A stretch of DNA of 64,000 nt from assembly GCA_016165875.1 (NCBI GenBank), contig JABBOT010000014.1:10697871-10761870 (forward strand), written 5' to 3'. Both the position numbers and the translations under genes were made by a program. Positions within the stretch are counted from its first letter, which is position 1, and each line of letters starts with the position of its first letter. This DNA comes from Acanthopleura granulata (taxonomy: Eukaryota > Mollusca > Polyplacophora > Chitonida > Chitonidae). Below the pieces are notes generated by a model. It was given only the letters and a program-made list of their open reading frames with translations. It searched no databases and was not told the origin of the DNA. Below are positions 29,825 through 41,800 of the stretch, in pieces.

Positions 29825-32800
29825 GTAAGAAAAATCTGTTGATCAATCAGTAAGCTTGGCATAATGTAAAAGCTTAGATACAATACACATGTGTTAAAAA
29901 AACAACTGAGAAGTGGCGTGGTTGATATTGCATTAATTCACGAAAATGTGATTTGTCATTGAAGCAAAATAACCTTGTTTTCTTTTTTACCCACCCCTAA
30001 TAGTGGTCATAGTGCACAGAGATGTCTGTCCCAATGTAGGCAGTAATGGGCCTTTGTGTTTTTTTTGGTCAGTGCTGTATTTAAAGAACTACTTCGGCTA
30101 AGAATTTGAAATAGAATAATCCTATGGATTTGATTCATTAACACATGCCACACTTGGGAAGGCCTACCAAGAACCAGCGGATGGTCATGGGTTTCTCCTG
30201 GGCTTTGCTCAGTTTCCCCCTACCATAATGCTGTTGTATAAGTGGAATATTCTTGGGTATGGCGTAAAACACCAATCAAACAAACGAAATCAAACGTTAG
30301 CCCCTAATGGCATCTTTGGGACCTTTTCGTGGACAAGTTTTTCAGACCTGGACAAGGAATTTCTCGGAGACGCAAGCTTCTCCAGCTCTTATAGTTATTG
30401 AAGTCTTGGTGGTGATGAGCGATGCTTGTGTGGCAATTTACCCCATCTAGCGTTAGTTGAAGACCATTGTGACTGGCATGCATATAATTTGTATGTTGTA
30501 TGTGAAAAAGTTTGTCAGTAACTTGCCAAAACTTAGCAGTTTACTCTGGGCACCGTCATCCATAAAACTTTCTGCTGTGATGTAAGTACAAAACACTTCT
30601 GGGTATGGCACTAAGCAACAATCAAATGAAAAAACTCTGTTCTTTAGTTGGCAGGATAAGGGTCTGTCCCTGTACTTTGAGGACCAAGTGTATAAGTGTA
30701 CACATGAGAATGTGTATGTATGTTGGCAGAAGGATCTGTCCCCGTACTTTGAGGACCTGGTGTAGAAGTGTATACATGATAATGTGTATGTATGTTGGCA
30801 GAAGGATCTGTCCCCGTACTTTGAGGACCAAGTGTATAAGTGTACACATGAGAATGTGTATGTATGTTGGCAGGAGAAGGGTCTGTCCACGTACTTTGAG
30901 GACCGTTGGGTGGAGGAGAGAGAAAGGAGACATTCCATAGAGAAGGAGATCCTTATCAAGGAATCAGAGCTGTACAAGAGCCACAGACCTCCCCCACTTT
31001 TTTACGGTGAGAGCTTGTCATTGGTCAGTTAGTCAGAGCTGTACAAGAGCCACAAAGCAGCCCCAGTCTTCTGTGGTGAGAGCTTGTCTGAATGTGACAG
31101 TCAAATTTGATCAGTATTCATTTGTTTGACCTAAGAATCTCTGATGTGCCAGAGTACATTTACAAAAGTTAACAGGGATAAAATCAACTGAATAAAATCT
31201 CTGATGTGCCAGAGTACATTTACAAAAGTTAACAGGGATAAAATCAACTGAATAAAATCTCTGATGTGCCAGAGTACATTTACAAAAGTTAACAGGGATA
31301 AAATCAACTGAATAAAACATTGTTCCCATTAATGAACTATAAACTTGATTATTTTGGTATCCCTGTTTTTTGTTTTTTTTTCAGAACATGTGATGTTTTC
31401 TCGTAAGAAGTCTTCACCAGATTACAGCAAGCTTGGTCAAGAGACGTCTTATCAGCCGCATTACCTAGGCAATGTGTTGTTTAATGGAAATCTGATGCTG
31501 GCCAGCGCAAATTTTGGCTGTTTCATGACTTTCAATTCTGATGACCCGTCATACAGCACAAAGGTGCCGCAACAGCTGAGGGTGAGACTGAAGATAAGCT
31601 TTGTTCACATCACCCATTGTTAATATGCTTGAAATCTGTTGAGATGCCTGTTAAATTCCAGGCACTCACCCTTGACATGCTTGTAGAGTGTGGAGATACT
31701 TTAAAAACTTGAAATATTGGTAGGTGTCATTTTGAAAGTGAATTTAAGTGACAGAATTATCTTTATTAGAGATTACACTTTCTGGATATAGCACAGGTTC
31801 TAGTGCTGAAAATTGGTGCTACCAATCTGATATATTTAGCTAAGAGAGCTGTGTCATTTCTAACCATCAGAGGGGTAGTGCATGTTCGCTGTGAAGTCTA
31901 CCAGTCAGCTACCTTCTTTTCTTGTAGATGACTGGTTGGTTGAGTGGTTTAGATGATTGACCTGTATTGCTGGCGATTTGGTGCCTGACCGAGGTCGTTG
32001 GTTCAAAACCCGTAGAGGTTTTAACCAATTTTCAGCACTAGTACCTGTGCTATATCCATAAAGTGTAATCTCTAGTAATGATAATACTGTCACTTAAAAA
32101 CTGTTGACGTGCTTGTAGAGTGTAGAAATGCTCGAAGACTGTTGACATGCTTAAAACTGTTGACATGCTTAAAACTGTTGACATGTTTGAAACATGTTGA
32201 CATGCTTGAAGAGTGTTGACAAGAAATCTGACGATAGGCAAAGTGCATGTTTTGACATTTCAGAGGAATACTATATGAGCTGGACAAGTTATTTTAAAAT
32301 TTTTGTGAACTTCACATCTGTCTCTACCTTAAACAATTAAACAATACTTTTCAGCCATCAAAATCTTTTGAAATATTTTTTTTTTTGAAATAAGTTGAAT
32401 TTGTTAAAGATTTATGGTATTGTTGACAGTCTTGCCAAAGGTACACATGTACGCTTTGCTGGGCATTAGTGCAGAGATCAGATCAAGTAGTTACAGTAAA
32501 TTTGGAAACCAAGAGGTATCTATCATTAATCTCCTTATGATCCAAGCTGTCATTATATTAGAGCTATGATGGTACCCATCTACAAGCCAGATGAAAATCA
32601 ATGATAATGATAATAATACAGTAACTATATACATATAGGTTGACAAACAAAAATATAATTAATAAATTATTGGTGTTCACCACCCATAAAACTATCTACC
32701 GTCGCGTTGAGGTGCAAATTCTTGAGTATGGAATTAAACAGCCATTGAGTAAAACTAACTTCTTGTTGCAGGTTCTGATCCGTCCATGCGCCTTGGTGGT

Positions 32801-35800
32801 CCCTGACACAGACAGAGTGCTGGAAGTGTTACTGTGCTCAGAGGGGTTTGAGGAGTTCTCACTGTGGACCTCCAAACTCTCACGATTCCACTACCTGCTT
32901 CACCTGGAGGTGAGAAAAAAGATTCCCACGTGGACTCATTCAACCATTCCATTCATGTTTATATCCCAGGTTATATACAGGTTATTTAACAGAAACTCTG
33001 GTGGAGTTTTAAAATCACACATTTCAATGAATTCCTTGATTGTCACTGGTCGTGGGTTTCTGCACCATGACTGCATCAAATATTGTGATTGTCCAACTTT
33101 GATCAAGTTTGTGTGAAGACTTACATGTACATGTATTATGTTGGTTTTCACCTGAATTTCAGAAATCGACTTGTCCACGCATACAAGTAAGCCTTGAATG
33201 TCTAGTCTGGATCATACATGCAAATCCTCTGAATTAGTTGTATATGGCTGCTTGCTCTCCCACTCACAGCAACATGTATCCATGCTCCATACACGCTTTT
33301 AGTTCCAGGGACATCCATGTACCATCCATTCTGTTATTTTCACTTTCAGTAACAGTGACATCCATGCTCCATATTGTCCCTCCCTTTCACTTTCAGTTAC
33401 AGCGACATCCATGCTTCATACATACATATGCTGTCACTTTCGCTTTCAGTTACCTAGTGGCTCAGGCCACAGTTACGCGGGACTGAAAGAGCTGAAAACA
33501 GTGGTAACCGTGGCCGGAAAGAAGCGGCTGGACAAGGGACTGGACAGAGAGATCCATGCCACGCTCTACAAAGACGCAGGTCAGAAATGCAACTCTTCAA
33601 CTCTTCATAGAATTGATGTCAACATACATGTATCAGTATGGTTGGGGCATGTGTTTTGTGCACCCTTGCAAATGCAAAAGGGCATCTTAATTTGTTTCTT
33701 TCCTTACACTGTGGACATGACCTGTCATTGTCCGTCTATCCATTGTTAAAATATCTTGAGAATCAATTTAAGTGTATAGTTATAACTGACCTTAGACCAA
33801 CTATCTGAGGAAAAAAAATATCTGTTGATGGTTGCAGACACACTTAATACTGTGATGCAATCCCAGACGCCCCGTAGCCGTGAGGAGTTCTGCATCGTTC
33901 AAGCCATCAGAAAAGTTATCTCCCCTAGAATAGAGAACGAGGATGACAGTCTTCGGCTTCTCAACATCCTGCGAGACCTTTTCCCTTTGTCAGCAAAACC
34001 AGAGAGTCCTCTCCTGGGCAGCGACCCAAAGCTCACCCAAGCCATTAAAGAATTGCTGAAACAGAATCATCAGTTCTCTTCGGATGCATTCATCACCAAG
34101 GTAAACGCAATATCTGTCTGAACACCATTGTAAAATTGCCCTGGATATCTGTATTGCTAAAGGGGACACAAATCTTGATGCGTTCATCACCAAGGTAAAC
34201 GCAATATCTGTCTGAATACCATTGTAAAATTGCCCTGGATATCTGTATTGCTAAAGGGGACACAAATCTTGATGGGCACTGTTTTAAACACATCCCAAAT
34301 GTCTCCATCACTATTAAAATGTGGTATATGCAATATGTGACCAGATGTTTTAATGGTTATTTAAACAGAATGTACCCAGATGTCTTTGCCACAAATGTAA
34401 GCACATATTTATATGAATGCGTCTGTGATTCAGTGACCCTGATTTGATGAATCCAAGACATGTCAGAGCCACACGTTTCTAATTACCACATTTTCATCTT
34501 AATCTATACATGTACTTTGATTGCTTAATTTATTTCATTGATGTTAATGTTATACTCAAGAATTATACGATGGTGACCGGCATTGTGTTGTGGAGGAAAC
34601 TGAACGAAACCTGGGGGAAACCCTTGACCATCCGTAGGTGTTATGGTAGGAAATGTGAGTATTTTGAAGAAAACAAGAGTGCCAAATGTCCAAATAAAGC
34701 GTAAGCGGTTTCTCTAGCTTGTATTGCTCTGTTCACAGATACTGCAGCTGCAGGCTGCAGTTGACCTGGGGCATGGGGTGATTCTGTCTGGTCCCAGCGG
34801 TAGTGGGAAGACCACCTGTTACCAGACTCTCGCTAAGGCCTGGAACCATCTCAACTATAAGCTGTTTGCTCCTGACCATGCCAAGGAGGAGTTGGACATT
34901 CACAAGATGATCCGCAAAACCCAGCTCAAACAGGTATGTGAAAGCTGGCTGGAACACACCCCAAAACCAGGCATAGCTGATATGTGGAAGCTGGCCAAAA
35001 CACTCCCCCAAAATTCCCACCATTTTACTCACATAGTGAATAAACCGAAACATCTACTTAAATTTTTTCTGCGTGACAAAGTAATCAGTGTGTTATTGTT
35101 GTGGACAGTCGGATGGCCAATCTTTGTGGACAAAAACCAAAAGAAGTCAAATAATGGAAGACAATTCTTTTAAGTGACTAAGAGAAAAAAACAATTTCTC
35201 AGTCAGTTTTTAAACTCAAAAGTAATTGTTCCCAACAGTGGTATTATTCATTCGTTTTTGTTTCGAGAAAATGAAGTTGTGAAAAATATCCTTTGGTTGA
35301 AGGAGAACCTCTCTGGAAATATTGTACTGCCTTATATTAGTATACAAGGTGTATTTTGCAATTATCGCACGTCGTGTAATACTGTTCTATATTAGTTAAT
35401 TAACATTTTCAGAAGTTAATTTTATTAATCACTGTGGCTCTATAAGAAAGAACATTCATTTGTTTTGTGTATAATGTTGCTGTTGTTGTTGTTTTCAGAA
35501 TGAAAGTGATGGGGATGATCCTTACAATGTTGAAATTAAACATGGGGTATGTAGTGTATGTAAATGGGGTATGTAGTGTATGTAAATGGGGTATGTAGTG
35601 TATGTAAATGGGGTATGTAGTGTATGTAAATATATATATAAAGCCAGTATAAAATGTGTTCAGTAGATAAGTTACATGTGATTTTTTTTTTTGGACTTAC
35701 TCGATGAACTGAAACTTACTTGACTGGGAAAGGCTTGGCCACTTCTACACCTACAACTGGTTTAAACGTGCAAACAAAAAATTGCAGATAATCGCATCAG

Positions 35801-38800
35801 ATTTTGGATTTGTGGATTGTGGGGGATCTTGATGAATCTGAAAATGTTGCCAGCATTCGCGAGACGGAGTTGATTCGGCTGCGACAAACATAAATCCTGA
35901 CTGCATTGCAAGTGCTCTTCATGAATCTGATGAATGTTTGTGTCACAGGGAGCCTTTGTGAATTTGTGCAATCTCCCGTCTCATGTATCCCCGGTTTCCA
36001 GCACCCACCAACCATGCCAACTGTTAATAATCACTGTGATGTGTAAAATGGAGGAGGAATTTCTTAAGTTTGTAAATTGCAGCCTTTTTTTTCCATAACA
36101 GCTGACTCTGGAAAAGCTTACTGTTGAAACAAGAGAGGCGCGTGTGAAATGGAAGCGCGCGGAGAAGTCCATGGCAGGCCTTCTCAGCACGGCCTTGGAC
36201 ACTGAGGCCTCGGAGGCCCCTACGGACCAGGCTCGGTATCCCAAAGTTGACTTCTTCACCATCCTGCCCAATTCCCTCACACCACAACAGGTACTTAGCC
36301 ACAGTCCACTGTCACAAAGTGTTCCAAATTTTAGCTCCAGCACATTTTTCCCCACACAGTATTTTCAGTCTTTGGTTCAAGAGCTTTATAATGGTCATGT
36401 AAATGTGTTTATTACAGATATATCTTGGGAACTTATTTACATGTGTAGTTTTGGAGTCAGTAACCATGTCTTCAACATCTGTAAATTACGTGTACCATCA
36501 CTCAGCATACACATACAGGTGGAATGGACTGAGTATGGGACAACCAGATGTGGGGTGTTGCTCCTAGTATCTTTAGCATGGCAGTTCAGTGAGGCAGCAC
36601 TATAGATATGCCGACGTTGGGTCCAGTCGGCTATAAGGAGACACTGCCGTGATATGACAAATAATTTTGGAAACGACATTAAGCCGCAATCAAGCAAACA
36701 AACAACAAACGTCTGTCTTTAACTCTTATGAACAGAGTCTGCATACTTCTATGATCATTAATGATGCATCCAATCTTCGTGATATGGGGACCTTACTGTT
36801 ATAAGCTGCAAAGCCAAGGCTTTGGGGTTTGAATGAGTGGTCAAAGTACACAATCTCCATTAAGTTTTATATCGTATTTTGGAAAGAGGATAAATGCTCT
36901 AAACATTTGGGATTTTATTTTGTTTTCAGTTGTTTGGAAGCTTTAAAGAAGGCTTGTGGGACGATGGAATCTTAACGAGGATTCTACGCAGCATTGACTT
37001 TAAAGGTCACTCGGTGAAGAGCATCCTGAGTCAAAGCAAGGCCCAAAGGTCAGGCACTGCCAGCAACAAACCGGGGAGTGATCTCCCTTCCAATCTGCTG
37101 CAGTGGCTGGTGCTAGATGGTGCTGTGAACCCGGCCTGGTCAGAGAACCTGAACACATTGTTAGACGAGAACAGGCGTCTGAACAATGCCGATCGGGAAA
37201 ACATCAAACACCAGAGTGAGGCTCCAACTATTGGCGCGTGTCAATCTAAATTATCTTCCATATTGATCTTCACATTTCCTATCAGTTGTATGTGACTGTT
37301 CTTGATATAGAACTTGAAATTGTGTCCTGTCGAAATTGACTTTTTACTTGCTTGGCTGTTACAGAGCTCAAATTACTCTAAATGACCCAAAATTTTGCTC
37401 TCAACCCCTCCTCCAAGCTCCCCCCCTCCAAGTGCGTTGTTTTTTGATGCTGAAACTTGCATTTTCTCAGTGGGATATCCTACATTCTTAACGAAGAACT
37501 TTAACACTTTTTTAAGATCAATAGAATTCTCAGAATCATGAACACTGAGCAACTTCATAGACATGGACGAAATTTAAGGTCATTTACACTAGTTCTTGTC
37601 ATACATCTACATTGTATGAAATCTTGTTCTTTGTGTTTTAAGTACATTGATAGGAACACATTACCATTAAAGTTGGATTTAGTGACGGAACTAATCCCAT
37701 TAGAAGAAGTTAAGGCACAAATATATCAATATCTTGCTAGTTTTATTTTAGATTAGATGATGTTCGTGTTCTCTAAAATCCTTTTCAGTGGTCCTTCTCT
37801 CCTGATCACATTGATCACTTTCTGTTTTGAGGAATAAAGCTTGTAAATCTGGTGCCATTGATAACTTTTCTTGGCTTCACAGGTTCTGCCACGGTACTGT
37901 TTGAGACAACAGATTTATCCTGGGCATCACCAGCCATGATTGCTAGGACAACTGTTGTCCACTTTGATGCGGGATTGGTACAGTGGAAGTGGTTGTTTGA
38001 CAGCTGGGCGTCGACTTGCAAGACAGAGTTTATGCTGACCACAACATGGTACTTGTACACACCAAATGCATTTCCTCTGAATGATAGCTTAGGCCCATAT
38101 GGATTTCTGCTGTACTGTAAATGTATGTGTAAACTGCCTTGGTGACCTGGTGATTACAGAGTGTCCACCTCGGAGTAGGAAGATTCAGGATCAATCCTGG
38201 GACAAGTCACACCAGGATATTACAACTTTAAAATGATATTTGTTGCCACTTGACTTGGCGTTCAGTACTGAAAGGTTAGAATAAGGAAACAGGTCTGGTC
38301 AGCCAGGTGTCAGTATAATGTGACTTGGTGGGGTGTCATGTGTGGTGTCTTCTGCATGATATTCCAGTGACGGCAGCACTCTGGACTTGCACTCCCACAA
38401 GGAGATTTTGCTCATTTTGGGGGATCTCAGATCAGGCTCAAAACCCATCATATCCATGCTAGATCCATGGGTGTGATTTGCATAATTAACAGTGTCCTTG
38501 ATTTTGGTTGGTTAATAAATTCTGTGCAATAGCTGCTCTTGATATAGGTTTATATGGATAAGAAATTTGGTGTGCAGCAACTTCTTTTTGAAGCCCCTCA
38601 GAAGAAATATTAAAACTAACTTCATTATTATTACATATGCATATGTAACATGAGATCTAAACCCATTAAATTTACTTTGTTATCTTGTATTTCAGCATTC
38701 GTATTCTGGATCAGCTAGTGACAGACGTCTTTGGCCCCACCCTCAAATTTTTGGCCAATGAGTGTTTGCCATCTTTGCTGACTGACGTCAGTTTCCGCAC

Positions 38801-41800
38801 TCGACAGGCCAACCAGGTAGCTCCAGGGATACAGGAGGTCACAACATTCTTGAAGATACTCAGCTCTCTGCTGAGCAAGTATTTCCTACGAGAGGATCTG
38901 GAAAAGAAAATCAAAAGAATGGAGGAAGGTACGAAACATTTTGTGCGTCCCTTTGAAATGATACTTGTTTGTGAGCTGTGACAAGTAGCTCTGTGGGTGG
39001 ACAACATGGCTTAGTGTTTTTCTTGTGGAATTTAGAAGAAAGTTGGACACTTTGTGGACATACATGCACATGCTACCAGAGACCTGTTTGACGAAGATGG
39101 TGTAAGGCCTCGTCAAATGTAACTACCAATGGCGCCATATCTCTACAGTACGTGTCGTCATGGCAGTTGCATTTGACATAACTTACACTCTGTTTGTAAA
39201 GTGGGCCCCAGAATGGAAAAGTAATCTCAACATAGCTTTTATTTGTTTATTCATACTTTATGGAACCGTAGTATGTACTAACAGAAACCCATGGCAGTTT
39301 AAGTTCCTAAGTTAGAAAAAAAAGAAAATGCAGTCATGCTTTTTGTAATGCATTTGATGTTTTCTGAAGATTTCAACTGGTTGATCTGAAACATATGGAT
39401 TAGGCTTGAGAACAAAACTGTAATGCAAGAACAAAAGACAGTCAGACAGTATGGAATGGAGTTTGTTCTCAAATGGTGCATGAAGGCTCATGCCGACTAC
39501 GTATCATACTCTAACTCTTGATATTGACCAAATGAACGAGTCCAAATCTTGAGCCAAATAAAACTTTACAGTTGTGAGTGTTAAAATATGCGATTTTAAG
39601 ATGATCATTGGGTCCACTGTTTTGGTCAGCACTCCATACCATGTGTGTAAATGTGCAGTAAATGACCTAATATTTCGAACAAGAAATTACTAGAAACATT
39701 ACTTGTGCAAGTCAGTCCTGGGACAAACTTTGGATCATTTACTGTATAAAGTTTTTTAGCTTCCTGTCTGGCTGCACGTGGGAAGGTCGACCAGCAACCT
39801 GCTGATGGTCGTGGGTTTCCCCCTATTTCTGCCCGGTTTCCTCCCACCATAATGCTGACCACCGTCATATATGTGCAATATTCTTGAGTACCTACGTAAA
39901 ATGCCAATCAAATAAATAAATAAATAATGGTTTATGAAGACCCTACCTGTACCTGTACCTGTGCATGCGCCTGACTTCAGATCCTGAGGGACAGGACCCC
40001 AGTTCGAGGGCCACGTCCGTCTCTGCCCACAGGATCAACAGCCGCCTCACCACCACCACTGTCATAGACGAGATTGTCCCCAACCACCTGGAGCTCCTGA
40101 AGTCCATGTTTGCCTTCTCGTACATATGGGCCTTCGGAGGACACATACATGACAGGTACGTGTACATGCATGTCGGTTGTTCATTATAAAATGTGTGTTA
40201 TAATGGGCAGCAGGCTGTGGCAGCCCTTTCCTAGCGTCTAGGACATGAGAGTTGCAGGTTAAGACCGGGCCTTACACAGGGAATTTGTGTATTTCCCCTG
40301 CTCTCAGTGTTTGTGTTCACTAATGTTTCAGTGGACCAAAATCTTTTGTTTTTCTTATATACATTGGGGGATTAAATATAAAAAGACACTGGCCAGCAAG
40401 GCAAGTAGATAAAGTGTCTACTCGCAAAACTGGTTGGTGAATAAAAAATAAAAATTAAAATTCATTCTAGCCCTGTGTGGACATGGCTCTTGTCGTCAGC
40501 CTGGTATAACCTGGCTCATATTGACTGTATGGAGCCTGGCTTGACTGCCTTGCCCTGAAGACATTGTTTTCATTGTTTTTCTGCCTAAATTAAAACGCAC
40601 GTGTGATCAGTGTCAGAAAAGAGCATGTGCCGAAACAACAGATTCCACAAATCCCTGTAAAACCATAGTCACACTACAAACTTGTGGAAGCAACAGTTTA
40701 GCTGAGCCTTTCTATGCCATGCTCCTCTGTTGAACAGGCGGCGCTTTACTTATACCGCTCATGAATAGTGTCTCCGAGAAAAAAACTTTTAAACAGACAC
40801 GTGGTCAAAGCCATACTGGGAGTGTTTGGATTGTTTCATTTTGGCCTAGGGCAATATTCACAAGCAGTATCAGCGAATGGCCCTATGATCTCCACGCTTC
40901 GCAGAAGACCTCATTCTGTTTACTGACGTTATGCCTAAAGGTTACATGGCTGCAAATTTTTGATGATGAATCAGCAGTAATGCCCTTTTTCTACTTAGAA
41001 GTTTGGAAGGTGTACATTTCCATTTTGTTTTCAAATTTTAGAGAACTTCATGTAGTTAAGATGTTTCAAAGTGTCGATTTATGTAGTGTTTTTCTGATCA
41101 AATGCACAACTGAAATAAAACAATGTTTTTAGGGTGCATCAAATAAAATTTTCAGGTACAAGGAGAAGTTTGACAGGTGTGCCCGGGAAACTCTGTTCCG
41201 GGCCACCCATCCCGTGAGGATCCCTTCCAGGGGTCTGATCTATGACTTCTACGTGGATCCAAGCACTGGGGGTCTGGTCAGATGGAGTGACAAGCCCATG
41301 GAGAGACCCAGGGGACTGCCACCTACTTATGTTGTCACCCCTGAGGTAAGGAAGGCAACAGGACTATTCCAGGACTCTTTGGGACTGATTCCACTTAGCC
41401 CATATTGATTAAATCAAAATTTAAAATGTCCTCATGGGGATGTTTTTGCTGTTTCCCCCCCCCCCCCAAAAAGCCCCGAAGTACTATTTTTTAAATTTGA
41501 CGTAATTCAGCAATGGCTCTGTGGAATCTGCCACTGGTCTCAAGGAATGATGAATATTTTTCTGCAATAACAATGTCTTTTATTATGATTCTCCTGTTCA
41601 AGAATTTTAGGTCTTGCTCTTTTAAGGTTTTGAACTCATTAAGTTCACAATATAGACTGGGATTAGAATGATCCAGAACTCAAACAAACTGGGTTTTTGG
41701 CGACCCGAAGAGTCTGTGAGCACCTGGGAGCAACTCAAAGCATCTAATCAGTCGTTGGCTTTTGTCAGTCTACCCGGGTTTTCGGTTAATGATGCTGATG

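Noticed and set aside
31925..32015. Possible functional tRNA gene in the foldback element
   Set aside because: The box motifs are present, but no convincing acceptor stem was found and the core is embedded in a mobile-type element.
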